57,039 nt of DNA from Candidatus Zambryskibacteria bacterium RIFCSPLOWO2_02_FULL_51_21 (GTDB lineage: Bacteria; Patescibacteriota; Minisyncoccia; Phycocordibacterales; Zambryskibacteraceae): NCBI GenBank assembly GCA_001824255.1, contig MHWQ01000002.1, forward strand, positions 336,533 to 393,571. Direction: 5' to 3'. Both the position numbers and the translations under genes were made by a program. Shown one piece after another: positions 8,237 through 17,420 of the stretch (the first letter of the stretch is position 1; each line of letters opens with the position of its first letter). Below the pieces are notes generated by a model. It did no database searches. It saw only the letters and a list, made by a program, of their open reading frames with translations, and had not been told where the DNA came from.

Positions 8237-8770
8237 TTAAGTCGATTTTTTACCCTGCTTTCTCGCGATTACTTCGTTGTGGTAGCGCATGCCCTTGCCT
8301 TTGTAGGGCTCCGGCTTCTTCAGCGCGCGAAGATTGGCGGCGAAAGCTCCGACCATCTCTTTGTCGGAGCCGGACACGATGATGTTGTTCTTCTCGGCCG
8401 TCACTTTGAGTCCTACCGGTATCGCCACTTCGACCGGGTGGGAGAAGCCGAGAGCGAAAACGATTTTGTCACCCTTGACCTCCGACTTGTAACCGATGCC
8501 CTCGAGAATAAGCTTCTTTTCAAACGGCTTGTTCACCCCCGAAACCATGTTGGAAATGTGCGAAGCGTAGGTTCCCCAGAGCGCTTTGGATTCCAGAGTT
8601 TCTTTCTTCGGCGTAAGCGAGACGTGATTGCCTTCCACCTTCACCTCAATCACGGGATGAAGCGGGCGCGAGAGCTCGCCCAGAGGACCCTTGACGGAAA
8701 TGAGTCCGCCCGAAACTTTTATTTCGGTTTTTTCGGGAAGCGTTATTCCTTTTTTGCCTATGCGTGACAT
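8237..8770 (-). CDS. rplF: ribosomal protein L6
   Basis: [12 protein letters not shown]...[21 protein letters not shown]. Confidence 0.95.
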   Translation of the reverse strand: MSRIGKKGITLPEKTEIKVSGGLISVKGPLGELSRPLHPVIEVKVEGNHVSLTPKKETLESKALWGTYASHISNMVSGVNKPFEKKLILEGIGYKSEVKGDKIVFALGFSHPVEVAIPVGLKVTAEKNNIIVSGSDKEMVGAFAANLRALKKPEPYKGKGMRYHNEVIARKQGKKST

Positions 8771-8778
8771 ATTTTTGT

Positions 8779-9168
8779 TTACCAGATGGAGAAAAGCGCT
8801 TCGCCTCCGAGCTTCTGCTTCTTGGCGTCACGGCCCGACATCACTCCGGCCGAAGTTGAAACGATGAGAGCGCCGTAGCCGTTCTTTACCGGGCGCATTT
8901 CGCCCGCTTTCTTGTAGATTCTCTTTGAGGGCTTGGAAATTCTTTGAACGCCGTTGATTTTCGGAATCCTGTTTTCGGAAAGGAGACTCACCTCGAGAAC
9001 ATTTTTGCCCTTGGCGGTTTTAACTTCGAAATCTTTTATGAATTTCTCGTTCTTCAGCACCTGAGCTATGGCTTCCTTGAGCTTCGAATAAGGGACTGCA
9101 ACACTCTCGTGTCCGGCGAGGCCCGCGTTCTTGATCTGGATGATGAAGTTGGAGATTTGGTCCATAAA
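8779..9168 (-). CDS. rpsH: ribosomal protein S8
   Basis: MDQISNFIIQIKNAGLAGHESVAVPYSKLK. Confidence 0.94.
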   Translation of the reverse strand, partial: FMDQISNFIIQIKNAGLAGHESVAVPYSKLKEAIAQVLKNEKFIKDFEVKTAKGKNVLEVSLLSENRIPKINGVQRISKPSKRIYKKAGEMRPVKNGYGALIVSTSAGVMSGRDAKKQKLGGEALFSIW

Positions 9169-9169
9169 T

Positions 9170-9355
9170 TTACCAGGAGGCCTTCTTGACGCCCGGAATC
9201 TTGCCTTCGTTCGCAAGCTCACGGAAACAGATGCGGCAAATGTCGAAGTCTCTCATGTAGCCGCGCCCCCGGCCGCAGCGGAAGCAACGATTAGTAGCCC
9301 GAGTGGAGAACTTGGGCTTCTTTTTACTTCTTGCGATGACTGATGTTTTTGCCAT
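9170..9355 (-). CDS. rpsZ: ribosomal protein S14 type Z (zinc)
   Basis: [47 protein letters not shown]. Confidence 0.95.
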   Translation of the reverse strand: MAKTSVIARSKKKPKFSTRATNRCFRCGRGRGYMRDFDICRICFRELANEGKIPGVKKASW

Positions 9356-9378
9356 AAGAGCCGAGAGATTCTAACACA

Positions 9379-9891
9379 TTATTTCTTAAACGGGAAGCCG
9401 AGGTGCGTCATGAACTTGATTACTTCGTCCTTACTCTTGGCGGTGGTGACGATAGTCACGGCGAAGCCGAACACATCTTTCAATTCTTCGTCCGAAGTCT
9501 CGGGAAAAATAGTGTGTTCCTTCACGCCCAGAGTATAGTTCCCCATCTCGTCGGCGCCGGAGAGCGGGATGCCGCGGAAGTCCTTGGTGCGGGGCAGAGC
9601 GATGTGAATCAGCTTCTCAAGGAAGTCGTGCATCCTCTTGCCGCGGAGCGTCGCCTGGTAGCCCACCACGTCGCCTTCGCGACTTTTGAAAGTGGCGATA
9701 GAGACTTTTGCCCCTCTCGGCGCGGCCTTCTGTCCGGTAATTCGCGCCAGACGGTCTTCGACAATCTTGAATTTGTTCTTGTCTTTGAAGGAGCCCACGC
9801 CGGCGGAGACCACGACCTTCATGAGCCGCGGCGCTTGCATGGGATTCTTGTATCCCGGCATCTTTTTCGTTTTTTCTTTAAGACTTGCCAT
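9379..9891 (-). CDS. rplE: ribosomal protein L5
   Basis: NPMQAPRLMKVVVSAGVGSFKD...TAKSKDEVIKFMTHLGFPFKK. Confidence 0.94.
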   Translation of the reverse strand: MASLKEKTKKMPGYKNPMQAPRLMKVVVSAGVGSFKDKNKFKIVEDRLARITGQKAAPRGAKVSIATFKSREGDVVGYQATLRGKRMHDFLEKLIHIALPRTKDFRGIPLSGADEMGNYTLGVKEHTIFPETSDEELKDVFGFAVTIVTTAKSKDEVIKFMTHLGFPFKK

Positions 9892-10099
9892 GAAGTTTTA
9901 CGTTAGAAATGTGAATCGGAAAATTCTTCTCGATAATCTGGCCCTTGCCCTTGCTCTTTCCCCTCTCGTGAACTTTCTTCGCGTTCACGCCCTCAACCAG
10001 AACTTTATTTTCTTTGGGAAAGGCGCGCAGAATCTTGCCGACAGTTCCCTTGTCCTTGCCCGCGAGCACTATTACGCTGTCGCCTTTCTTTACGTGCAT
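9878..10099 (-). CDS. rplX: ribosomal protein L24, short (73 aa)
   Basis: MHVKKGDSVIVLAGKDKGTVGKILRAFPKENKVLVEGVN. Confidence 0.9.
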   Translation of the reverse strand: MHVKKGDSVIVLAGKDKGTVGKILRAFPKENKVLVEGVNAKKVHERGKSKGKGQIIEKNFPIHISNVKLHGKS

Positions 10100-10103
10100 A
10101 AAT

Positions 10104-10475
10104 TTATACGATTTCCGGCGCTAAGGAAATAATTTTTTGGAATCCTGCCTCCCCCACCTCTCTCGGCACGGGGCCGAAGACGCGTCCGGCCAAGGGCTCC
10201 TTCTTGGCATTGTCGAGAATGACGACCGCGTTCTCGTCGAAGCGCACGTAAGTGCCGTCCGAGCGGCGGAAGGGCGCCTTCTGTCTCACCACCACACCGA
10301 AGAGCACGTCCTTCTTCTTGACCTGCTTTCGGGGCTCGGCCTTCTGCACCGAGAGCACCACGAGCTCCCCCAGCTGCGCGTAGCGCTTCTTCGAAGAGCC
10401 GAGCACTTTGAAGACGCGGCCAAGCTTGGCGCCCGAGTTGTCTGCTATTTGCACTATGCTTCGCGGCTGAATCAT
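10104..10475 (-). CDS. rplN: ribosomal protein L14
   Basis: MIQPRSIVQIADNSGAKLGRVFKVLGSSKK. Confidence 0.95.
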   Translation of the reverse strand: MIQPRSIVQIADNSGAKLGRVFKVLGSSKKRYAQLGELVVLSVQKAEPRKQVKKKDVLFGVVVRQKAPFRRSDGTYVRFDENAVVILDNAKKEPLAGRVFGPVPREVGEAGFQKIISLAPEIV

Positions 10476-10503
10476 GTTGTTTTTAAATAATATTGAAAAA
10501 CAA

Positions 10504-10746
10504 TTATATTACTACAAAATGCTTATCCTTCGAAATCGGCGCGCATTCCCTGATCTCGACCTTCTCGCCGACCTTTCTGGTATTTCCGGCGTCATGGGCC
10601 TTGAACTTCTTGCCGCTTTTCACAAACTTGCCGTATTTCTTGTGCTTCTCGTAGTGTTCCACGAGCACGACAACGGTATCCTTCATCTTGTCGGAGACGA
10701 CCGTTCCCTTGAGCACTTTTCCCTTTGTTGAATTATTTGTTTGCAT
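10504..10746 (-). CDS. rpsQ: ribosomal protein S17
   Basis: KGKVLKGTVVSDKMKDTVVVLVEHYEKHKKYGKFVK. Confidence 0.93.
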   Translation of the reverse strand: MQTNNSTKGKVLKGTVVSDKMKDTVVVLVEHYEKHKKYGKFVKSGKKFKAHDAGNTRKVGEKVEIRECAPISKDKHFVVI

Positions 10747-10918
10747 TTAATTCTGTCATTATGCGGGCAATTTCCTTCCTTGCCGCTTGGCCCTCTTTGA
10801 CATTTCGAGTCTTCGAGCCGGCGGCGCCGAAGCGGAACTTCGAAAGGATTTCGCGCTGCTCGTAGAGCGCTTTGACGAGGTCGGTTTTCGGTTTGCCTTT
10901 GTAAGTAGTCTTTTTCAT
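10733..10918 (-). CDS. rpmC: ribosomal protein L29
   Basis: 61 aa between rplP and rpsQ; EQREILSKFRFGAAGSKTRNVKEGQAARKEIARIMT. Confidence 0.85.
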   Translation of the reverse strand: MKKTTYKGKPKTDLVKALYEQREILSKFRFGAAGSKTRNVKEGQAARKEIARIMTELNANK

Positions 10919-10921
10919 AAA

Positions 10922-11341
10922 TTATCTGGCCACTACTTTGGTCTTAAGCGGCAGCTTCGTGCCCGCCTTCCTCAACGCCTCGCGAGCGGTTGCTTCTGGA
11001 ATACCGTCAACCTCAAAGAGAATCCTCCCCGGCAGTACGGGCGCCACATAGCCCTGGAGGTCGCCCTTGCCCTTGCCGAGCTTCACTTCCGCTGGCTTCG
11101 AGGTATAAGGCATGTCGGGGAAAATTCTAATCCAGAAGCGGCCAGTCTTGCCTACCGAGCGCGAGACCACCTTCCTCGCGGCTTCAATCTGGTTCGAGCG
11201 GATGCGCGCCCCGGCAAGAGCCTTCAAACCGAAGGAGCCGAAAGCGACGGTAACGCCCCTTGTGGCAGGCCTGTTGTGCTTGGCCTTATTCGTCCTCATG
11301 GTCTGCCACTTCCTGTATTTAACTTTCTTGGGGAATAACAT
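10922..11341 (-). CDS. rplP: ribosomal protein L16
   Basis: MLFPKKVKYRKWQ...ALAGARIRSNQIEAARKVVSRSVGKTGRFWIRIFPDMPYTSKPAEVKLGKGKGD. Confidence 0.95.
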   Translation of the reverse strand: MLFPKKVKYRKWQTMRTNKAKHNRPATRGVTVAFGSFGLKALAGARIRSNQIEAARKVVSRSVGKTGRFWIRIFPDMPYTSKPAEVKLGKGKGDLQGYVAPVLPGRILFEVDGIPEATAREALRKAGTKLPLKTKVVAR

Positions 11342-11342
11342 G

Positions 11343-11999
11343 TTATTTATTGAAAATCTCTCCGCGATATATCCAGACCTTCACTCCCACGGAACCGAGC
11401 GGCAGTCTCGCCCGGCTGGTGGCGTAATCCACGTCGGCACGCAAGGTCTGGAGCGGGATGCGACCCTTCTTGTGCGTCTCCTTCCTCGACATACCGGAAG
11501 TAATCATGCCGGCAAGCATCACCTTCACTCCCTCGACGTCTCTGTTGGCCATCACCTTCTCGACGGTCTGCTTCATTACCCGGCGGAAGGGCAGGCGCTT
11601 CTCCAGCCCCTCGACCACCATCTGGGCGACGATGGCAGCATTGGCCTCGGCGTTCTTCACCTCTTTGATATCGAGTTTCAAATCGACTTTCTCGTCGAGC
11701 AGGTCATGCTTCTCGAGAATCTTCTTGAGCTCTTGGCGAAGTTTGTCGGCTCCGTCGCCTTGTCTGCCGATAATCATGCCGGGGCGCGAAGATGAGATGA
11801 TGACGCGAAGGGCCTTGGCGCTTCTCTCAATCTCGATATCCGCGACATAGAAACCGTGGAGCTTCTTCTCTAAATATTCGCGGATGAGAACATCTCCCTT
11901 GAGATGAGTCTTGTATTTGCCCTTGGCCGCAAACCAGCGGCTCTTCCAGTCGCGGAGCACTCCCAGGCGGTGTGAATATGGATGGACTCTGTGTGTCAT
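11343..11999 (-). CDS. rpsC: ribosomal protein S3
   Basis: MTHRVHPYSHRLGVLRDWKSRWF...PGMIIGRQG...GVKVWIYRGEIF. Confidence 0.95.
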   Translation of the reverse strand: MTHRVHPYSHRLGVLRDWKSRWFAAKGKYKTHLKGDVLIREYLEKKLHGFYVADIEIERSAKALRVIISSSRPGMIIGRQGDGADKLRQELKKILEKHDLLDEKVDLKLDIKEVKNAEANAAIVAQMVVEGLEKRLPFRRVMKQTVEKVMANRDVEGVKVMLAGMITSGMSRKETHKKGRIPLQTLRADVDYATSRARLPLGSVGVKVWIYRGEIFNK

Positions 12000-12000
12000 G

Positions 12001-12324
12001 TTACTTTTTTTCCGAAAGTACTACTGTTACGTGCGAAGTGCGCTTCTTCACGGGATTGGACATGCCTCTTGAGCGCGGGCGGCGGCGGGAGAGAGTGGCT
12101 CCGGCATCAACCTTGATTTCTTTGACAATAAGATTTTCTGCTTTGCCCGCATTGGCATAAGCCGATGCTACGAGCTTTCTCAAAGGCTCTCCGGCGCGCT
12201 TTGGCACGAAAGCGAGAATGTCCAAGGCCTGGCTCACCGACTTGCCTCTCACCAGGTCGGCAACGACACGCACCTTCCTGGGCGACTGGCGGTAGCTATT
12301 GAGTTGTGCCTTTGCCTGATTCAT
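12001..12324 (-). CDS. rplV: ribosomal protein L22
   Basis: QSPRKVRVVADLVRGKSVSQALDIL...RPRSRGMSNPVKKRTSHVTVVL. Confidence 0.94.
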   Translation of the reverse strand: MNQAKAQLNSYRQSPRKVRVVADLVRGKSVSQALDILAFVPKRAGEPLRKLVASAYANAGKAENLIVKEIKVDAGATLSRRRPRSRGMSNPVKKRTSHVTVVLSEKK

Positions 12325-12329
12325 AAATC

Positions 12330-12671
12330 TTACTTCTTACTATCTGCTGCGGACTTCGCTGACTTCGCGGCGGTAATCTCGGCTTCTTTCTGCTTGGTCT
12401 CAAGTTCCTTCTGCATCTTGCCTCCATGACGGACGAATTTTCGCGTAAGCGAAAATTCACCGAGGCGGTGTCCAACCATGTCCTCGGTGACGAATACCTC
12501 TATATGCTGTTTGCCGTTGTGGACCCCGAAGGTGAATCCGACCATCTCCGGAGCAATCTGGCAGGCTCTAGACCATGTCTTAATAACGCCGGTTTCGGTC
12601 GGCTTCTTGCCCTCGATTTTCTTCAAAACGCGAGGGTCGACATATGGTCCTTTGGAGGATGAACGTGCCAT
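12330..12671 (-). CDS. rpsS: ribosomal protein S19 (start [13 protein letters not shown])
   Basis: [17 protein letters not shown]...[47 protein letters not shown]. Confidence 0.94.
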   Translation of the reverse strand: MARSSSKGPYVDPRVLKKIEGKKPTETGVIKTWSRACQIAPEMVGFTFGVHNGKQHIEVFVTEDMVGHRLGEFSLTRKFVRHGGKMQKELETKQKEAEITAAKSAKSAADSKK

Positions 12672-12707
12672 TTCAAAAATAAAAGCGTCGAAAACGCTTG
12701 CCGAGAT

Positions 12708-12736
12708 ATAGTATAGAAAATAAGCGTTTAAGTCAA
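12708..12736 (-). promoter_or_regulatory. promoter of rpsS-secY operon, TTGACT-N17-TACTAT
   Basis: -35 at 12731-12736, -10 at 12708-12713 (- strand). Confidence 0.75.
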
Positions 12737-12758
12737 CTTTTCCCCTTGGGCAAAGCAA

Positions 12759-12785
12759 AACCGCCCCGTCGGGGCGGTTTTGCCA
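12759..12785 (-). terminator. hairpin terminator
   Basis: aaaaccgccccgtcggggcggttttg. Confidence 0.8.
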
Positions 12786-12823
12786 ATTTGAAGGTATTAC
12801 CTAGCTAGAATAATACCTCTGTG

Positions 12824-13510
12824 TCAGTTACCCTTCATTTCCGAGCGGAGTCGCTCGATGAAGCGACCTGCCGCGTCTTGTCCGCCAAGGCCGAAGGAAA
12901 GGCCCAAGGCGAGCGAGAGAGCGATAACGATGCCTGTGAAGAGAGTCTGGCTGAAGGCGGCTGCAATGCCGAGCTGGGAGAGCGCAACCAGGATCGCGAA
13001 GATCCAGATGGCCCACTTGGCGACAGCGCCGGCGAAGTGAGCGGAATGCACGCCCGCGGTGCGGGCGGCCGTAACGACCACGCGGCCGGTTACGTCACCG
13101 ATAACTCCCGCAACCAGGAGGACCAAGGCCGCCGCGAGCACTCGAGGCAAGTAGCCCAAGACAACTTCCTGGAGGAAGAGGTTAACCTGGGAGAGGCCGA
13201 GCACGTCGAAGGCCGCAACCAGGAACATGACGATTACAAACCACTTGACCAAAGCGCCGAGGAAAGCCCCGGAATTAAGGTCAACGCCTCCGCGGCGGAG
13301 GAAAGACTCCAGGCCGGCGCGGCGCAGAGCTTCATCCACTCTAAGAGACCTCACAACCTGCGCGATAGCCCTGCCGAGGAGAGCTCCTACGAGCCAGCCC
13401 AGAACGAGGATCACCAGCGCGACAACAAGGTTCGGGACGAAGTTGACTACTCCCACCCAGAGGTTCTGGAAAGAGAGTCTCAATACTTCGCTCCATGTGT
13501 TTAATAACAT
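12824..13510 (-). CDS. membrane protein with conserved TM-helix repeats (MscS-related/CmpX-like, no channel domain)
   Basis: NFVPNLVVALVILVLGWLVGALLGRAI... and ALSLALGLSFGLGGQDAAGRFIERL. Confidence 0.75.
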   Translation of the reverse strand: MLLNTWSEVLRLSFQNLWVGVVNFVPNLVVALVILVLGWLVGALLGRAIAQVVRSLRVDEALRRAGLESFLRRGGVDLNSGAFLGALVKWFVIVMFLVAAFDVLGLSQVNLFLQEVVLGYLPRVLAAALVLLVAGVIGDVTGRVVVTAARTAGVHSAHFAGAVAKWAIWIFAILVALSQLGIAAAFSQTLFTGIVIALSLALGLSFGLGGQDAAGRFIERLRSEMKGN

Positions 13511-13611
13511 ATGTCTAGACAGAATGACTTAATTGTTAATTACCACTTTAAAAGGGGTATGTAAACATTATACTACCTAACAATAAGGGTTTTTTCAGTG
13601 CTGTGGATAGC

Positions 13612-13631
13612 CCTGCCTGCCGGCAGGCAGG
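13612..13631. repeat. dispersed palindrome, flush with stop codon of next gene
   Basis: cctgcctgccggcaggcagg. Confidence 0.95.
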
Positions 13632-14189
13632 TTAAATCCCCAATTTATTCAAAATTTTGTGGTGTCTGCCGTCGAGGATGTCGCGGACGAGCTTGTCATA
13701 GATGCCCAGGCGGTACTGGAAATCGGCCGTATCGAAGGCGGCATAACGGATTTCCTTGCCAAGCTCGGCCTCTATTCCGGCAACAGCCTGCCTAAGCTTC
13801 GCCTGGCTCAGGTCGTCTCCCGCGACGAGAAGATCCACCCTGGCGTCAGAGTCGTGGAGGAATACGCCGGAAATGAGAACGAGTTTCAAGATGCCGGCCT
13901 TGCCCAATCTCTTCACAATCTCCTTCTCGGAGATGGGCGCCGCGTCGACAAGGAAGTTGCCAATGGCCGGCAGATAAATATAGGAGGAATTTAGGGCAAA
14001 ACCTTTACCCTTCTTCTTGAGAAGTCCGGCTTTGGAAAGATTGTGGAGTTCACGCCGGGCCGAGGCCGGATTAATCTTGGCCCGTTGGGCAACCTCAGAG
14101 GAGCGTACGGCCACACCCGGATTGAATATGAAAAGGCGCATAATCTTCACCTTCGCTTCAGAGCCGAAAATAAGCGAAACGGAATTCAT
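13632..14189 (-). CDS. winged-helix regulator fused to degenerate nucleotidyltransferase-like domain
   Basis: LIFGSEAKVKIMRLFIFNP..SSEVAQRAKINPASARRELHNLSKAGLLKKK + GVFLHDSDARVDLLVAGDD...EIRYAAFDTADFQYRLGIYDKLVRDILDG. Confidence 0.65.
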   Translation of the reverse strand: MNSVSLIFGSEAKVKIMRLFIFNPGVAVRSSEVAQRAKINPASARRELHNLSKAGLLKKKGKGFALNSSYIYLPAIGNFLVDAAPISEKEIVKRLGKAGILKLVLISGVFLHDSDARVDLLVAGDDLSQAKLRQAVAGIEAELGKEIRYAAFDTADFQYRLGIYDKLVRDILDGRHHKILNKLGI

Positions 14190-14205
14190 GCCCGTATTGT
14201 ACCCT

Positions 14206-14240
14206 CAAACAAAAACCGCGCAATCGCGCGGTTTTTGTTT
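14206..14240. terminator. hairpin terminator after rplL
   Basis: aaacaaaaaccgcgcaatcgcgcggtttttgttt. Confidence 0.8.
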
Positions 14241-14257
14241 CGAGAGGCCGGGTTTTA

Positions 14258-14626
14258 TTATTTCAATGTCACTTTTCCACCAGCTTCCTCGATCCTTTTC
14301 TTCAATTCCGCGGCTTCTTCCTTCTTCATGCCCGCTTTGAGCATGGAGGGAGCGGCATCGACGAGGTCCTTGGCTTCTTTGAGGCCCAGAGCGAGCACTT
14401 CCTTGACTACCTTGATGACGGCAATCTTGTTGGCGCCGCTGTCAGTGAGTTCGACATCGGCAGTCGACTTCTCATCTTCGGCAGGACCCGCAGCTGCGGC
14501 AGGGCCGGCAGCGACGGCTGTCGCGGAGACTCCGAACTTTTCTTCAAAAGCTTTTACCAGCTCATTGAGTTCGAGTACCGAGAGTTCTCCCACTTCATTA
14601 AGTATTTTTTCTAGTTTTTCAGTCAT
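14258..14626 (-). CDS. rplL: ribosomal protein L7/L12
   Basis: [33 protein letters not shown]...[30 protein letters not shown]. Confidence 0.96.
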   Translation of the reverse strand: MTEKLEKILNEVGELSVLELNELVKAFEEKFGVSATAVAAGPAAAAGPAEDEKSTADVELTDSGANKIAVIKVVKEVLALGLKEAKDLVDAAPSMLKAGMKKEEAAELKKRIEEAGGKVTLK

Positions 14627-15108
14627 TTTGTTTTACTAATTTCATTAAGCACAATCGCAAATCTCTGTATTGGCGAGTTGATGATGTTGACAAACTCGCC
14701 TCGAAGCACAACGAGTGTCGGAATCTTGGCCATCTCGAGAACTTCCGCCTCTCCAACGTACTTCCCTTGGAAGATTCCGCCGAGAATTTTCAGATTCTCG
14801 GGGAACTTTTTCATGAAGTTGTAGACTTCGCGGGCGGGAGAAATCAGGTCTTCACCCCAAGCCAGAGAGAGTTCGCCCGGCATTTCCGGTTTCTTACCCT
14901 CAATCTTGCCTTCATCTAGCGCACGGCTGGTGAGACTCTTCTTGGCCACGGTGTAAGAGATGCCGCTCTCCTTGAGCGCCTTCCTCATAGCCGTGGTGTT
15001 CCCCACCGAGAGACCTTTGAAGTTCACGAAGACAACCGAAGTCGCCGACTTGAAGGCCTTCGAGAGTTTGTCCACTATCAGAACTTTCTTCTCACGTGTA
15101 ATAGCCAT
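14623..15108 (-). CDS. rplJ: ribosomal protein L10
   Basis: [49 protein letters not shown]; adjacent to rplL. Confidence 0.95.
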   Translation of the reverse strand: MAITREKKVLIVDKLSKAFKSATSVVFVNFKGLSVGNTTAMRKALKESGISYTVAKKSLTSRALDEGKIEGKKPEMPGELSLAWGEDLISPAREVYNFMKKFPENLKILGGIFQGKYVGEAEVLEMAKIPTLVVLRGEFVNIINSPIQRFAIVLNEISKTK

Positions 15109-15133
15109 TTGAAATTGGCTAAGCTGATAAATA

Positions 15134-15200
15134 TAAGGCCTAAGAGAGTTTGATCTCGGCGAGACTTCTGGGTTTCCCCTGCTCGCTGTCTTTGACCTTA
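15134..15200 (-). promoter_or_regulatory. ribosomal protein L10 leader (autoregulatory rplJL leader)
   Basis: UAAGGUC AAAGACAGCGAG..CUCGCCGAG..GGCCUUA: closing stem UAAGGUC/GGCCUUA plus AGACAG..GCCGAG core of L10 leaders. Confidence 0.75.
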
Positions 15201-15237
15201 CGCACGCCACTTTACAGGAATTTATGGAAAAAGCAAA

Positions 15238-15259
15238 GGGCGGACCGACCGGTCCGCCC
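15238..15259. terminator. perfect GC hairpin terminator
   Basis: gggcggaccgaccggtccgccc. Confidence 0.7.
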
Positions 15260-15272
15260 TCGCACATCATCC

Positions 15273-15569
15273 CTAGATCACGCCCTCGCACATGAGCGCG
15301 TCGGCGGCCTGCTGCTGGTCATCGAAGCGTTCCCATGCTTCCTCGAGGAGAATCAAGTCCCCAAGTGAGAGCTTGCGGCAGCTCCTTGGCCCATCGAGCG
15401 TCCGCAGCAGACTCACGATTCCACAAACGTCAGTTTGCCCGTCGGTGACGAGACCGTGTTTGCGGATATAGGGAAGAGGGTCCGCGGTGAAGCCCGAATC
15501 AATTACGACCCTCTTGTATTCCTCACCCGCCTCGCGAACCCGCTTTAGGAACTCCGACTTTCTCATCAT
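15273..15569 (-). CDS. hypothetical ORFan inserted between rplB and rplJ
   Basis: CTGGAGGGACTATG SD; own TTGACC-N17-TACTAT promoter (15601-15629). Confidence 0.6.
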   Translation of the reverse strand: MMRKSEFLKRVREAGEEYKRVVIDSGFTADPLPYIRKHGLVTDGQTDVCGIVSLLRTLDGPRSCRKLSLGDLILLEEAWERFDDQQQAADALMCEGVI

Positions 15570-15600
15570 AGTCCCTCCAGAAAGAAAAACGTCCTTCCAG

Positions 15601-15629
15601 ATAGTAAAGGGAAACGTGGCTACGGTCAA
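15601..15629 (-). promoter_or_regulatory. promoter TTGACC-N17-TACTAT
   Basis: -35 15624-15629, -10 15601-15606 (- strand), exact 17-nt spacer. Confidence 0.6.
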
Positions 15630-15630
15630 A

Positions 15631-16470
15631 CTATTTCTTGCCAACCCTTCTGCGGTTGACGATAAACTTGTTTGAATATTTCTTCGAACGGCGGGACTTC
15701 TGGCCCTTGCCGGTCGGCTTGCCGTAGATGGAAATGGCGCGGCGGCGGCCCCGGCCCTGTCTGCCTTCGCCTCCGCCGTGCGGATGGTCCACCGGGTTCA
15801 TGGCCGTGCCGCGGACGGTCGGACGGATGCCGAGCCAGCGATTTCGTCCGGCCTTGCCGATTTTCACCAGCCTGTTTTCATTATTGGAAACTTCGCCTAT
15901 AGTCGCCCAGGCGTTCACGGGAACTTTTCTCACTTCGGTCGAAGGCAATTTTATATCCACATAGCCGCCGTCCTTGGCGAGAATCTCGGCATAATCGCCG
16001 CCGGAGCGGGCGAGCTTCGCCCCGCCGCCCTGCTTGAGCTCGATGTTGTAGACGAAAGTGCCCACCAACATGTTGCCCAGAGGCATCCTATTGCCGGGAA
16101 TCATCGGTGCCTTGTCGGAGACGACGTTCTCGTCGCCAACCTGCGCCGTATTGTGAAGGAGAACATAGCGCTTCTCGCCATCCTTGTACTGGGCCAGTCC
16201 GATGAAGCCGGAGCGGTTCGGGTCGTACTCAACGGTTTTTACGACAAATGGCACATCGCGCTTGTCGAAGAGGAAGTCAATCGCGCGGAAAAGCCGCTTG
16301 TGTCCGCCGCCCTTGTGGCGGGTAGTGACGCGGCCGGTGTTATTGCGCCCGTTACCTCTGGAAAAACCTTTGGTCAAAGATTTTTCCGGTTCATTGGTCG
16401 TCACGAACTGCCGGTAGTTGATGCCGGACATATTGCGTCGCGATTTGGTTGTGGGCTTGTAGTGTTTCAT
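15631..16470 (-). CDS. rplB: ribosomal protein L2
   Basis: MKHYKPTTKSRRNMS...RNNTGRVTTRHKGGGHKRLFRAIDF...GTAMNPVDHPHGGGEGRQGRGR. Confidence 0.96.
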   Translation of the reverse strand: MKHYKPTTKSRRNMSGINYRQFVTTNEPEKSLTKGFSRGNGRNNTGRVTTRHKGGGHKRLFRAIDFLFDKRDVPFVVKTVEYDPNRSGFIGLAQYKDGEKRYVLLHNTAQVGDENVVSDKAPMIPGNRMPLGNMLVGTFVYNIELKQGGGAKLARSGGDYAEILAKDGGYVDIKLPSTEVRKVPVNAWATIGEVSNNENRLVKIGKAGRNRWLGIRPTVRGTAMNPVDHPHGGGEGRQGRGRRRAISIYGKPTGKGQKSRRSKKYSNKFIVNRRRVGKK

Positions 16471-16764
16471 TTAAATCAATTCTATTTTGTCGCCTTTTTT
16501 CAGTTCGACGTAAGCCTTCTTGACCGCGCTTTTTTCTCCCCGCTTGCCGCGGACGAAGACTTTCTTCGCCTTCATGTTCACGATTCTTACGCCGGTAGGC
16601 GTTACCTTATACGCTTCTCTCACCGAAGCGGCCACCGAGGCTTTGGTTGCTGACGGGGCGACTTCGAAGACGTAGACATTCGACTTGTCGGCGGAGATGG
16701 CGGCCTTCTCGGTAATGCGCGGGCCATAGAGCACGTTATTCGGCTTGAGATTAAGCTTTGACAT
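16471..16764 (-). CDS. rplW: ribosomal protein L23
   Basis: LYGPRITEKAAISADKSNVYVFEVAPSATKASV. Confidence 0.92.
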   Translation of the reverse strand: MSKLNLKPNNVLYGPRITEKAAISADKSNVYVFEVAPSATKASVAASVREAYKVTPTGVRIVNMKAKKVFVRGKRGEKSAVKKAYVELKKGDKIELI

Positions 16765-17419
16765 TTTGGTTTCTTGTCTTCTTCATCTTGGGGAGTGCCC
16801 CCAACGCCCTTTCCGGATTCTCAATCATCAGATATTTGTACTGGAGAAGAGTGATGGGGTCGAGATTTCTCGCCTCAAGCACCTCCACGTTGCCGAGATT
16901 GCCGAAGGCTTTCTTCGCATCGGTGTTATTGGCCGAGAGAGCGATAGCCAGGGCATTCTTCCTCTTCGAGAAGACATGCTCGAAGTTCTTAAGCGCCTTT
17001 ACCGCGGCGCGAGTCTTCCCCTCCGGCAGAGAGAGGGCGTCGACGAAGAGGATTTCTCCGTCGCGGTTCTTCTGCGCGAGTATCGTGTAGAGCGCCTTGA
17101 CACGCATACTCTTCGAAACGGTGCGCTCGAAGTTCTTGTCGTTCCTCGGACCGTGAGTAACGCCTCCACCGACCCAGATGGGGCTCCTGGTCGAACCGTG
17201 GCGAGCGCGGCCGGTGCCTTTCTGTTGCCAAGGCTTTCTGCCGCCGCCGCGCACTTCGCCCCTGGTCTTGGTATGAGCGACATTCTTTCTTCGCGAAGAG
17301 AGAATGGAGTCCGCGACCTGCTTCACCAAGTCGGCATTCCAGCGCAAGCCGAAGATACTCTCCGGCAGTTTTACTGTTCCGACCTTCTTGCCTTCCAGAT
17401 TGTGGAGTGCTGATTCCAT
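16751..17419 (-). CDS. rplD: ribosomal protein L4
   Basis: [63 protein letters not shown]. Confidence 0.95.
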   Translation of the reverse strand: MESALHNLEGKKVGTVKLPESIFGLRWNADLVKQVADSILSSRRKNVAHTKTRGEVRGGGRKPWQQKGTGRARHGSTRSPIWVGGGVTHGPRNDKNFERTVSKSMRVKALYTILAQKNRDGEILFVDALSLPEGKTRAAVKALKNFEHVFSKRKNALAIALSANNTDAKKAFGNLGNVEVLEARNLDPITLLQYKYLMIENPERALGALPKMKKTRNQNVKA

Positions 17420-17420
17420 G

